From the NCBI GenBank assembly GCA_963757125.1, contig CAVWQP010000004.1, forward strand, positions 930,001 through 994,000: DNA of 64,000 bases, written 5' to 3'. Source of the DNA: CAVVSD01 sp963757125. Its GTDB lineage: Bacteria > Actinomycetota > Thermoleophilia > Solirubrobacterales > Solirubrobacteraceae. Each line of letters opens with the position of its first letter. The first letter of the stretch is position 1. The notes under the pieces were generated by a model. That model was not told where the DNA came from, ran no database searches, and was given only the letters and a program-made list of their open reading frames with translations. Of this stretch, positions 8,829 through 17,306 are shown piece after piece. Both the position numbers and the translations under genes were made by a program.

Positions 8829-10366
8829 GCCGTCGCGGCAGCGTGCGCGGGGCCGGCCGAGAGCGCCTCGGCCACCCAGCCCGCCGCCCGCTCGCCGATC
8901 ATCACCGTCGGCGCGTGCGTGTTCCCCGTCGTGACCGCCGGCATGACCGAGGCGTCCGCGACGCGCAGGCCCTGCACGCCGTGGACCGCGAGGCGCGGGT
9001 CGACGACCGCCTCGACGTCGACGCCCATCTTGCAGGTGCCGACCTGGTGGTGGTACGTGATCGCCGTGCGCCGGACGTACTCCGTCAGCTCCTCCACGGA
9101 CCGCACGTCCGGCCCCGGGTAGAGCTCCATCGCGTCCCAGCCGTCGACGAGCGGGCCCGCCTCGCCGATCGAGCGCACGATGTCGACCGCGGCGAGGATC
9201 ATGTCGACGTCCTCCTGCGCCTCCAGCGCATGCGCGTCGATGAGCAGGCCGTCGGAGGGGTCGCGCCCGGCGAGCTTGATCGTGCCGCGGCTCTGCGGGC
9301 GGACCATGCCGGCCATGAGCGTGAAGCCGGTCGGGGAGATCGGGTCCATCCAGGGCTCGTACATCGGCAGCGCGAAGTGCAGCGGCTGCAGGTCGGGCAC
9401 GAGGAGGCCGGGCTTGCTCTTCGCGAAGAGGTGCGTCTGCATGTACGGCACGCCGTACGTGGCAGGCGGGATCTCCTTCGACCGGTAGATGATCGGCGAG
9501 AGGAGGTGGTCGTGGAGGTTGCGGCCCACGCCGGGGAGGTCGGCGACGACGTCGATGCCCAGGGCGCGGAGCTCGTCGGCCGGGCCGATGCCGGAGGCGA
9601 GGAGCAGCCCCGGGGAGCCGATGGTGCCGCCGGAGAGGACGACCTCGCCGTCCGCGTAGGCCGTCTCGGTCCGACCGCCGCGCTCGTACTCGACGCCCAC
9701 GCATCGATCGCGCTTGAAGATCAGGCGGCGCGCGGTCGACTCCGTGAGGATCGTGAGGTTCGGATGCTCGAGGACCGCGCCGAGGTACGCGCGGGCGGTG
9801 CTGTTGCGCGTGCCGTCCTTGATGACGTACTGCATCCCGGAGATCCCGAGCTGGGACTCGCCGTTGTAGTCGGGGTTGAACGGGATGCCCGCCTCGACGG
9901 CAGCATCGATGACCGCCTGGTGGAACGGGTCGGGCTGGACGTCCTTGCGGACCTCCATGAAGCGCTCGATCTCCTCGAACAGCGGCTTGACGTCCGCCCA
10001 GGTCCAGCCGTCGTTGCCGGCGTAGGCCCACATGTCGTAGTCCAGCGGGTTGCCGCGCACCCAGATCATGCCGTTCAGCGCGCTGGAGCCGCCGAGCACG
10101 CGGCCGCGCGGCCACGCCAGCTGGCGCTCCATGGCGTGGACCTGCGGCGTCGTGCGGATCGCCCAGTCGTCGCTGCCGTCCCACAGCTCGTGCATGCGGG
10201 CGACGTCGTGGATGGCGGGGTTGGTGTCGGTGCCGCCCGCCTCCAGCAGGAGCACTCGCACGTCGCCGCGGTCGACGAGCCGGCGTGCCACGACGGCTCC
10301 CGCCGACCCGGAACCGACCACGATCACGTCGTAGCGCTGCCCGTCGAATCCCTCGGAGTTCCCCAT
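8825..10366 (-). CDS. GMC-family FAD oxidoreductase (choline dehydrogenase-like)
   Basis: A 513-residue flavoprotein that oxidises an alcohol to an aldehyde. The N-terminal VVGSGSAGAVVARRL with the acidic strand end LLLEAGG binds FAD. RGRVLGGSSALNGMIWVRG is the GMC signature 1 region and LSGGTIGSPGLLLASGIGP is signature 2. The catalytic histidine lies in TYHHQVGTCKMG and the second active-site residue in GNTHAPTVMIGE. It resembles choline and glycol dehydrogenases, but substrate is not readable. The ATG at 10366 was preferred to one 36 bases upstream because a TAGGGT hexamer sits 7 bases before it, fitting a leaderless transcript. The neighbouring aldehyde dehydrogenase could oxidise its product. 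Confidence 0.85.
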   Translation of the reverse strand: MGNSEGFDGQRYDVIVVGSGSAGAVVARRLVDRGDVRVLLLEAGGTDTNPAIHDVARMHELWDGSDDWAIRTTPQVHAMERQLAWPRGRVLGGSSALNGMIWVRGNPLDYDMWAYAGNDGWTWADVKPLFEEIERFMEVRKDVQPDPFHQAVIDAAVEAGIPFNPDYNGESQLGISGMQYVIKDGTRNSTARAYLGAVLEHPNLTILTESTARRLIFKRDRCVGVEYERGGRTETAYADGEVVLSGGTIGSPGLLLASGIGPADELRALGIDVVADLPGVGRNLHDHLLSPIIYRSKEIPPATYGVPYMQTHLFAKSKPGLLVPDLQPLHFALPMYEPWMDPISPTGFTLMAGMVRPQSRGTIKLAGRDPSDGLLIDAHALEAQEDVDMILAAVDIVRSIGEAGPLVDGWDAMELYPGPDVRSVEELTEYVRRTAITYHHQVGTCKMGVDVEAVVDPRLAVHGVQGLRVADASVMPAVTTGNTHAPTVMIGERAAGWVAEALSAGPAHAAATA

Positions 10367-10456
10367 GGCGCGCACCCTAACCAGCCACGGGCTGCTTGTC
10401 ATATACGATTTGGCGTACTCACTGTTCGACTAGCCCCACGAGAGGAGACGCTGCCA

Positions 10457-11950
10457 ATGGCCGCGACGCATGTGGCGGATGGGATCGGCGCTGTCCAGGT
10501 TCCGCGGGTGCCCACCCAGCTGTTCATCGGAGGGACGTGGCGCGACGCCGCCGACGGCGCGACGTTCGACGTCCTGGCGCCCGCGTCCGAGGATCATCTG
10601 GCGACCGTCGCCGCGGCGGGCGAGGCCGACATCGACGCCGCGGTCGGCGCCGCGCGCGCGCAGGTCGACGGCGGCGAGTGGGCGAAGATGCACGGCCGCG
10701 ACCGCGGGCTGCTCCTCTACCGCCTCGCCGACGCGATCGAGCGCGACATCGACACGCTCGCCACGCTCGAGGCCCTCGACATCGGTCGTCCCGCGTTCGA
10801 GCCCAAGATGGTCGACCTGCCGCACGTCGTCGACGTGATCCGCCACTTCGCGGGCTGGGCGGACAAGATCGAGGGCCGCTGGGTGACCCCCGCGCCGTTC
10901 TTCGGGATGACGCGGCAGGCGTACACGATCCGCGAGCCCGTCGGCGTCGTCGGCGCGATCTCGGCCTGGAACGCCCCGGCGCTCATCGCCTCCTGGAAGC
11001 TCGGCCCCGCGCTGGCGGCCGGCAACGCCGTCGTGCTCAAGCCGGCCGAGGACGCGTCGCTGTCGACGCTGTGGATCGCGAAGCTCATCGAGGAGGTCGG
11101 CTTCCCCGGCGGCGTCGTCAACATCGTCCCGGGCCTCGGCGAGACCGCGGGCGCCGCGCTCGTGCGCCACCCCGGCGTCGACAAGCTGAGCTTCACCGGC
11201 AGCCCCGAGGTCGGCCGCGAGATCGCCGTGCAGGCCGCGCGCGACTTCAAGAAGGTCACGCTGGAGCTGGGCGGCAAGTCGCCGCAGATCGTCCTCGGCG
11301 ACGCGAACCTCGAGGCCGTCATCCCCGGGCTGGCGCAGGGCTTCTTCGGCAACCAGGGCGAGATCTGCGCGGCCGGCACGCGCATCCTCGTCCAGCGCGA
11401 GCTCTACGACGACGTCGTCGAGGGCCTCGGCCAGGCCGCCCGCGCCGTGCAGCTCGGCGACCCGTTCGACGAGGGCACCCAGATGGGCGCGCTCATCAAC
11501 GCCAAGCAGCGCGAGCGGGTCACCGGCTACATCGCGAAGGGCACCGAGGAGGGCGCCACGCTCGTCGCCGGCGGGGGCACGCCCGACCGCAAGGGCTTCT
11601 TCGTGGAGCCGACGGTGTTCGCCGGCGGCGGCAATCACCTGACGATCGCCCAGGAGGAGATCTTCGGGCCCGTCGGGCTCGTGCTCCCGTTCGACGCGCC
11701 GGAGGAGGCGATCGCGATCGCCAACGACACGCGCTACGGGCTCGCCGCCTACATCTGGACGACGAACCTCACCGAGGCCCACCGCTTCGCCGCGGAGGTC
11801 AAGGCCGGCGGCGTGTGGATCAACGGCGGCGCGCCGCCCGACCCGCGCCTGCCGTGGGGCGGCGTGAAGACGAGCGGCCTGGGCCGCGAGCTCGGCTGGG
11901 CGGGCATCGAGGCCCACACAGCCGAGAAGACCGTCACGATGACGTTCTAG
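10457..11950 (+). CDS. NAD(P)-dependent aldehyde dehydrogenase
   Basis: A 497-residue aldehyde dehydrogenase. The cofactor and active-site landmarks are standard: SAWNAPALIASWKLGPALA, KPAEDASLST, the FTGSPEVGREI loop, catalytic base Glu in TLELGGKSPQIVL and nucleophilic Cys in NQGEICAAGTRILV, ending in the typical GLGRELGWAGIEAHTAEKTV. Length is normal. AGGAG at about 10442-10446 supports the ATG. It is divergent from the GMC oxidoreductase across a short AT-richer stretch (about 10395-10430), suggesting shared control, and the two enzymes could form an alcohol-to-acid relay. Its stop shares CTAG with the convergent FAD oxidase. Confidence 0.9.
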   Translation: MAATHVADGIGAVQVPRVPTQLFIGGTWRDAADGATFDVLAPASEDHLATVAAAGEADIDAAVGAARAQVDGGEWAKMHGRDRGLLLYRLADAIERDIDTLATLEALDIGRPAFEPKMVDLPHVVDVIRHFAGWADKIEGRWVTPAPFFGMTRQAYTIREPVGVVGAISAWNAPALIASWKLGPALAAGNAVVLKPAEDASLSTLWIAKLIEEVGFPGGVVNIVPGLGETAGAALVRHPGVDKLSFTGSPEVGREIAVQAARDFKKVTLELGGKSPQIVLGDANLEAVIPGLAQGFFGNQGEICAAGTRILVQRELYDDVVEGLGQAARAVQLGDPFDEGTQMGALINAKQRERVTGYIAKGTEEGATLVAGGGTPDRKGFFVEPTVFAGGGNHLTIAQEEIFGPVGLVLPFDAPEEAIAIANDTRYGLAAYIWTTNLTEAHRFAAEVKAGGVWINGGAPPDPRLPWGGVKTSGLGRELGWAGIEAHTAEKTVTMTF

Positions 11951-13326
11951 AACGCCTGAGCTCCTGCGAACAGTCCGTCCGGGTCGTACGCGGTCCGGAC
12001 GGCGCGCAGGCGCGTCGCTGACGCCTCGCCGTAGACGATCTCGGGGGCGTGGGTCCGCTCCGCGAAGTTCCCGTAGACGCGGTCGGTCGCGCAGGAGGCG
12101 ACCGTCTCGCGCAGCAGCGCGAACGCCGCGGCGTTCGCCTCCGCCAGCGGCGGGACGGCGGCGTTGCACGCGAACATCACGTAGTCGCCGGGCAGGCAGG
12201 CGAGGGCGCCCGAGCCGGGGCGCGCGAGCGCGCCGCCGGCGTGGCGGAACTCGACCATCATGAGCGGGCTGCCGGACCCGGGCCCGAACCCGTCGACGAC
12301 CGCGTCCACGACCTCCTCGGTCAGCGCGTGCAGCATCGCGTGCTCGGACACCGACGGCATCGGGTCCTCGGGGTCCATGTGGATGTGGGAGAGCGCGACC
12401 GGCGGGACCTCGGCGAACGTGTCGAGCTCCGGCCGCAGCGCGCGCAGCGGCGCGAGGATCTCGGCCGCCTCCGAGGCGCCGGCCAGGACCGCGCCGTCGA
12501 TGACCACGACCCCGCGCCCGCGCACGAACTCGGGGACGGACGGCATGTCGGGGACCTGCAGGATCCGGCAGGACGTCGTCGCCGTCTCGGGTGCGCCGGC
12601 CGTCCACTCGCGCCAGGCCTGGACGACCTCGCGGGCGCGCTCCCAGCCGAAGAGCAGCATGCCGCCGGTGACGTTCGGCACGGCGATGAGCTCCATCTCC
12701 AGGCCGACGACCGCCGCGTAGGACCCGCCGCCGCCGCGGAGCGCCCAGAAGAGGTCGGGCTCGTTGTCGCGGTCGGCGCGGACGAGCCGGCCGTCTGCCG
12801 TGACGACGTCGAACGAGAGGACGCGCTCGCAGGCGAGGCCGTAGCGGCGCCCGAGCCAGCCGAGCCCGCCGCCGACGACGTAGCCGACGACGCCGACGTC
12901 CGGCGCGGAGCCGGCGAGGGCCGCGAGGCCGTGCTCGGAGGCCGGGGCGGTGACGTCGGCCCAGACGGCGCCCGCCTCGACGCGGGCGACGCGGCGCACC
13001 GGGTCGATCTCGACGCCGCGCATGGCGCCGGTGCGGACGAGGATCACGTCGTCCATGTCGCCCAGCGGCGTGGCGTTGTGGCCGGTGCCCTGCATGACGA
13101 TCCGCAGCCCGTTCTCGCGGGCGAACATCACGAGCTCCGAGACGTCCTCCGCGCACACCGGCTGGGCGACCATCGCGGGACGAAGGTCGGCGGCGAGGTT
13201 CCAGCCCTGGCGCGCGGCGTCGTAGCCCTCGTCGGTCGAGGGGACGAGCTCGCCCTGGAGGCGATCGCGGAGGGCCTCGGCGGAGAAGGGGTTCGTGATG
13301 AGCATGGACGGAACCCTCTCCGCCAC
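11947..13326 (-). CDS. FAD-linked oxidase, berberine-bridge-enzyme-like
   Basis: A 459-residue flavoprotein of the FAD_binding_4 / BBE group. It has the N-terminal PP-loop type FAD domain with a histidine in VMQGTGHNATPLGD and a cysteine in RRYGLACERVLSFD, the two positions that carry the bicovalent flavin in this family, so covalent FAD on both is plausible. The C-terminal BBE segment is YGNFAERTHAPEIVYGE...AYDPDGLFAG. Such enzymes oxidise sugars, alcohols or amine-containing metabolites. Start choice is uncertain: GTG 13326 has GGGAGG 5 bases before it, while ATG 13305 has GGAGAGG about 9 bases before it. Confidence 0.85.
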   Translation of the reverse strand: MAERVPSMLITNPFSAEALRDRLQGELVPSTDEGYDAARQGWNLAADLRPAMVAQPVCAEDVSELVMFARENGLRIVMQGTGHNATPLGDMDDVILVRTGAMRGVEIDPVRRVARVEAGAVWADVTAPASEHGLAALAGSAPDVGVVGYVVGGGLGWLGRRYGLACERVLSFDVVTADGRLVRADRDNEPDLFWALRGGGGSYAAVVGLEMELIAVPNVTGGMLLFGWERAREVVQAWREWTAGAPETATTSCRILQVPDMPSVPEFVRGRGVVVIDGAVLAGASEAAEILAPLRALRPELDTFAEVPPVALSHIHMDPEDPMPSVSEHAMLHALTEEVVDAVVDGFGPGSGSPLMMVEFRHAGGALARPGSGALACLPGDYVMFACNAAVPPLAEANAAAFALLRETVASCATDRVYGNFAERTHAPEIVYGEASATRLRAVRTAYDPDGLFAGAQAF

Positions 13327-13444
13327 GGGAACCTCCCGAACCTTCGGGGATCACCACAATCCGGAGGGGCTAACCGCACCTCGACCGACGGGCCAACTCG
13401 GTTCCTCCCCCGCGTCGGGATCGCCCTGACAGGATCGCGCGTCG

Positions 13445-15121
13445 ATGCCCGCGCCCTCCCCACCCATCGTCCTGCTCGCGGGCGACGACGGCGTCGCGAT
13501 CCGCGTGCGCGAGGAGCTCGAGGCGCAGGGGGCGGTCGTCGTCTCGATCTGCCACGGCCCGGAGACCGCGGCGGCGCGCGCGGCGGCGGGGGCCGGACGC
13601 GAGGTCGTGGTCGGCGACCCGCGGCAGGCGGACACCTGGGCGCGGGCCGGGCTCGGCCGTGCGCGCTCGATCGGCCTCCTCGGCGACGACGACCTCGACA
13701 ACCTCGACGCGGCGCTGCTCGTCGCGAGCGAGACGCAGCAGATCCCGCTCGTCGTGCGGATGTTCGCGGGCGACCTGGCGCACGGCATGGCGCGCCTGCT
13801 CGGCGAGCACGCGATCGTCCTCTCGGAGATCGAGCTTGCGGCGCCCGCGCTCATCCGCGCGGCGCTGTCGGGCAACACCGGCCAGCGCGTGACGGTCGGC
13901 GGCCACGTGCTCGAGGTCGCCGAGGTCGATCCGGACGACCCCTCGCTCGTCGTGGCGCTCTGCAACGCGACGACGCCGACCGAGGTGCTGCCGTCGCGCG
14001 ACCGCGTCGGCGACCTCGTCCTCGGGCTCATCGACCCCGGCGGCGTCGTGCGCACGGCGCGCGGGGCGCTGCCCTCGGAGATCGCACGACGGCGCCTGGA
14101 GGGCAGGGAGCCGACGCCGCGCCCCCACGGGAGCCGGCCGCGCGAGCGCCTCTCCGCGGCGATGCGCAGCGTCCCGCGCCGGGTCTGGATCCTCCTCGCG
14201 ACCATCGCGCTCGTCGGCACGATCAGCACGAGCACGTTCGTGCTCGCCGACCACCTCGACCTGCTCGACGCCGTCTACTTCACCGCGACGACGATGGCGA
14301 CGGTCGGCTACGGCGACATCAACCTGCTCGCGGCGCCGGACTGGCTGAAGATCTTCGACATCGCGCTCATGGCGACGAGCGCGGTGCTGCTCGCCTCGGT
14401 GCTGGCGTTCGTCACCGACGCGCTCGTGAGCCAGCGGATCGACCGCGCGCTGGGCCGGTTCCCGCGGCCGCGCAAGGACCACGTCATCGTCTGCGGGCTG
14501 GGCAAGGTCGGCGGGCGGATCCTCGCGGGGCTGCACGAGCTCGGGATCCCCTGCATCGGGGTCGAGCAGCACCCGGACGCCTACGGCATCGCCGTCGCGC
14601 GGCGGCTGGAGATCCCCGTCGTGTTCGCCGACGCCCGGACGGTGGAGACGCTCGAGTCGCTGCACGTCGAGAGCGCGCGGGCGGTGCTCGCGGTCACGAG
14701 CGACGACCTCGCCAACGTGCAGTGCGGCCTGGCGGCGAGGGAGCACGCGCCGGACGTGCGCGTGATCCTGCGCGTCTTCGAGCCGCGGCTCGCCGCCCGG
14801 CTGGACCGCGGGGTCGAGCTCGACCTCACGCGCTCCGTGTCGGCGCTCGCGGCGCCGGCGTTCGCGGCCGCGCTGCTGGGGCGTCCGCTCGCCGAGCCGA
14901 TCCCCGTCTCCAACATGCCACTGCGGGTGCTCGAGGCGGCGCTGCCGATCGACTCGCCGCTCGTCGGCCGGACGATCCGCGACGTGCAGGCCGAGGGCGA
15001 GCTGCGCATCCTCGCCGTCGACGGGCGCTGGCGGCCACGGACGGACCTCGAGCTGACCGCGCAGGCGCAGGTCTCCGTCGTGGGCACGCGCGAGGCCTGC
15101 GACGCGCTGCTGGCCGGTTAG
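13445..15121 (+). CDS. Two-transmembrane potassium channel flanked by two TrkA-N/RCK domains
   Basis: A 558-residue K+ channel-like protein. Residues 7-130 form a first TrkA-N-like Rossmann domain whose glycine loop (VLLAGDDG) is degenerate. A linker leads to a transmembrane segment at about 246-266, the selectivity filter TMATVGYGD at 283-291, and a second membrane segment at about 303-327. A second TrkA-N domain with an intact VCGLGKVGGRIL loop begins near 347, and a TrkA_C-like tail ends the protein. The filter shows it conducts K+; gating by nucleotide or ligand through the RCK domains is inferred. It ends in a hairpin that also serves the convergent regulator gene. Confidence 0.85.
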   Translation: MPAPSPPIVLLAGDDGVAIRVREELEAQGAVVVSICHGPETAAARAAAGAGREVVVGDPRQADTWARAGLGRARSIGLLGDDDLDNLDAALLVASETQQIPLVVRMFAGDLAHGMARLLGEHAIVLSEIELAAPALIRAALSGNTGQRVTVGGHVLEVAEVDPDDPSLVVALCNATTPTEVLPSRDRVGDLVLGLIDPGGVVRTARGALPSEIARRRLEGREPTPRPHGSRPRERLSAAMRSVPRRVWILLATIALVGTISTSTFVLADHLDLLDAVYFTATTMATVGYGDINLLAAPDWLKIFDIALMATSAVLLASVLAFVTDALVSQRIDRALGRFPRPRKDHVIVCGLGKVGGRILAGLHELGIPCIGVEQHPDAYGIAVARRLEIPVVFADARTVETLESLHVESARAVLAVTSDDLANVQCGLAAREHAPDVRVILRVFEPRLAARLDRGVELDLTRSVSALAAPAFAAALLGRPLAEPIPVSNMPLRVLEAALPIDSPLVGRTIRDVQAEGELRILAVDGRWRPRTDLELTAQAQVSVVGTREACDALLAG

Positions 15122-15150
15122 CACTGGCTCGCGCGCGTGAGCCAGTGCTA
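15119..15150. terminator. Bidirectional hairpin terminator containing both stop codons
   Basis: A perfect 12-base-pair stem (TAGCACTGGCTC at 15119-15130 and GAGCCAGTGCTA at 15139-15150) with an 8-base GC loop. The TAG of the channel gene is the base of one arm and the TAG of the LuxR regulator gene is the base of the other. There is no clear T-tract on either side, so the strength of intrinsic termination is uncertain. Confidence 0.75.
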
Positions 15151-15810
15151 GTCGATGAGCCGCCGGGTCGTGGCCCAGCGCGACAGCTCGTGCCGGTTGG
15201 AGAGCTGCAGCTTGCGCAGCACGGCGGAGACGTGCGCCTCGACGGTCTTCGTCGAGATCCCCAGCCGGTGGGCGATCTCCTTGTACATGTAGCCGCGGGC
15301 GATGTGCTGGAGGACCTCGCGCTCGCGGGCGGTGAGCTGCTCGAGATCCGGGTCGGGCTCCGACGACACGGGCGCGGGCGGCGCGGCGGACGAGTCCGCG
15401 AACGCGTCGAGGACGAACCCGGCGAGCCGCGGCGAGAACACCGCGTCGCCGCCGTGGACGCGGTCGACCGCATCCGCCAGGTCGCCGACGGCGATCGACT
15501 TCGTGACGTAGCCGCGCGCTCCGGCGCGGATCACGGCGATGACGTCCTCGGCAGCGTCCGAGACGCTCAGCGCGAGGAAGCGCACGGCCGGGTGCTGGGG
15601 TGCGATCGCGGCGATCACGTCCGCCCCGCTGCCGTCCGGCAGGTGCACGTCGAGGAGCACGACGTCCGGCTCGGTGGCGGCGATCACCTCCACCGCCTCG
15701 GCCACGGACGCGGCGTCGCCGACGATGTCGACGCGCCCCTCCAGCTCCGCGCGGACGCCGGAGCGGAACAGGGCGTGGTCGTCGACCACGACGACGCGCG
15801 TGTCGCTCAT
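15148..15810 (-). CDS. LuxR/NarL-family response regulator
   Basis: A 220-residue regulator with a receiver domain (D10/D11, phospho-acceptor D54 in LLDVHLPDG, conserved lysine in ARGYVTKS) and a C-terminal LuxR helix-turn-helix at about residues 155-210 (LTAREREVLQHIARG, KEIAHRLGISTKTVEAHVS). It is the output partner of the PspC-domain kinase, whose stop overlaps its ATG in ATGA. The arrangement of kinase, regulator and PspC protein matches actinobacterial envelope-stress systems such as Streptomyces MacRS by family knowledge, so control of the neighbouring PspC and cell-wall genes is a reasonable inference. Confidence 0.9.
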   Translation of the reverse strand: MSDTRVVVVDDHALFRSGVRAELEGRVDIVGDAASVAEAVEVIAATEPDVVLLDVHLPDGSGADVIAAIAPQHPAVRFLALSVSDAAEDVIAVIRAGARGYVTKSIAVGDLADAVDRVHGGDAVFSPRLAGFVLDAFADSSAAPPAPVSSEPDPDLEQLTAREREVLQHIARGYMYKEIAHRLGISTKTVEAHVSAVLRKLQLSNRHELSRWATTRRLID

Positions 15811-17033
15811 GGCGTGCGCTCCAGCGTGAGCTCGACCTCGGTGCCCGCGCCGGGAGCGGCGGTCACCGTGGCGTGCCCGCCGTGGCGGGCCATGCGCCCG
15901 ACGACGGACTCCCGCAGCCCGCGGCGGTCGGAGGGGACGGTCGAGGGATCGAAGCCGGGGCCGCGGTCGCGCACGAAGACCTGGAGCGCGTCGTCGGTCG
16001 CCTCGGCGTAGACGGCGACCGGGGAACCAGCGCCGAACTTCGCCGCGTTCACCATCGCCTCCCGCGTGGCGGCGACGAGCGCCTCGCCGGCGGCGTCGAG
16101 ATCGGCGTCGCCGACCGCGATCACGTCGACGGGGACGCGGTGGCGCTCCTCGACGTCCGCCGCCGCGGCCTCGAGCGCCGCGGCGAGCCTGCGCTCGCCC
16201 TCGGCCGGCGACCGGCCGGCCAACCAGGCGCGCAGCTCGCGCTCCTGGGCGCGGGCGAGCGCCGCGACCTCGCGCGGATCGTCGGCGCGCTTCTGCATGA
16301 GGGCGAGCGTCTGCAGGACCGAGTCGTGCAGGTGCGCGGCCAGCTCCGCGCGCTCCTGCGAGCGGATGCGCTCGGCGCGCTCGACGGTGAGCGAGCGGGC
16401 CATGCGCAGCGTCCACGGGGCGAAGATGAGCGCGAGGACCGCGGCGACGACGAGCGCGGCGAGGATGACGTCGCGCGCGGCGCTCAGCGAGCCCGTGGCC
16501 TGCAGGAACACGAGGCCCGCCGCGACGAGCAGCGCGGCGCCGAGGCCCTGCCGCGAGACGTTGGCGACGCGCTCGGCCGGCTCGACCGGCGCGGGCACCG
16601 CGGCGACGGGCGTCCGCTCGGCCGGCGCCGGGGGGCGGGCGCCGATCCCGCCGCGCCACAGCAGCGCGACGCCGCCCGCGACGAGCGCGAGCGGCCAGGT
16701 GACGGCATCCGAGATCCAGAGGCCCATCCCCCGCAGCGCCAGCATGGCGCTGATCGCGAGGAGCCCGACGCCGAGCGCCACCTCCACGGCGCTGCGCCGC
16801 GAACGGCCCAGGCCGCGCGCCGAGCTGTCGCCTGGCATCGCGGCCCAGGCGAGGAGGTACAGCGGCACCCCGATCCCTCCTGCCAGCGCCAGGACGAGCG
16901 CGACGATCCGGATCGGCAGCGGCTCGATGCCGAGCCGCCGCGCGATGCCGGCGCACACGCCCCCGAGCACGCCCCGCTCGCCGTCCCGCTGGAGGGGCGG
17001 CGCCGGCACGCGCTCGGGATGGGCTGCAGTCAC
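15807..17033 (-). CDS. PspC-domain sensor histidine kinase
   Basis: A 408-residue membrane kinase. It opens with a PspC domain (ERGVLGGVCAGIARRLGIEP, about residues 18-70, including one membrane segment), followed by three or four more hydrophobic segments to about 205. The HisKA_3 helix has the phospho-acceptor at H236 in AAHLHDSVLQTLALMQ, and the ATPase domain shows REAMVNAAKFG and DRGPGFD. No extracellular sensor loop is visible, so the signal is probably sensed in the membrane. The GTG start lacks a ribosome site. It is translationally coupled to the LuxR regulator. Confidence 0.88.
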   Translation of the reverse strand: MTAAHPERVPAPPLQRDGERGVLGGVCAGIARRLGIEPLPIRIVALVLALAGGIGVPLYLLAWAAMPGDSSARGLGRSRRSAVEVALGVGLLAISAMLALRGMGLWISDAVTWPLALVAGGVALLWRGGIGARPPAPAERTPVAAVPAPVEPAERVANVSRQGLGAALLVAAGLVFLQATGSLSAARDVILAALVVAAVLALIFAPWTLRMARSLTVERAERIRSQERAELAAHLHDSVLQTLALMQKRADDPREVAALARAQERELRAWLAGRSPAEGERRLAAALEAAAADVEERHRVPVDVIAVGDADLDAAGEALVAATREAMVNAAKFGAGSPVAVYAEATDDALQVFVRDRGPGFDPSTVPSDRRGLRESVVGRMARHGGHATVTAAPGAGTEVELTLERTP

Positions 17034-17048
17034 GAGGGACAGGATTGC

Positions 17049-17306
17049 CTACTCGGGCTCGCCGGGCGCGTCCGTGCGGCCCGGACCGCCCTCCAGGCCG
17101 CGGGCCAGGAGGACCCCGCCCACCGCCGCGCAGGCGATCGGCGCGAGGGCGGCGAAGCGCAGGTTCAGCGCGTCGAGCACGTCGAGCAGGAGCAGCGCGC
17201 CGATCACGGCGACCGAGATCCCGCCGACCAGGGCGACCACGTCGACCCTAGCCCTGGACGCCCGGGTCGCCGATGCAGGCATTGTCGCCTGTGTCGCTGC
17301 GGTCAT
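17049..17306 (-). CDS. Small two-helix membrane protein
   Basis: An 85-residue protein of unknown function with two hydrophobic helices (about residues 23-42 and 48-68) and a short charged tail. It lies between the PspC protein and the PspC kinase on the same strand. The ATG at 17306 is chosen because it has a strong GGAGG four bases upstream, even though it lies 59 bases inside the end of the PspC gene; a GTG at 17240 would avoid the overlap but has no ribosome site. Its place in the operon suggests a role in the same envelope response, but this is inference. Confidence 0.65.
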   Translation of the reverse strand: MTAATQATMPASATRASRARVDVVALVGGISVAVIGALLLLDVLDALNLRFAALAPIACAAVGGVLLARGLEGGPGRTDAPGEPE

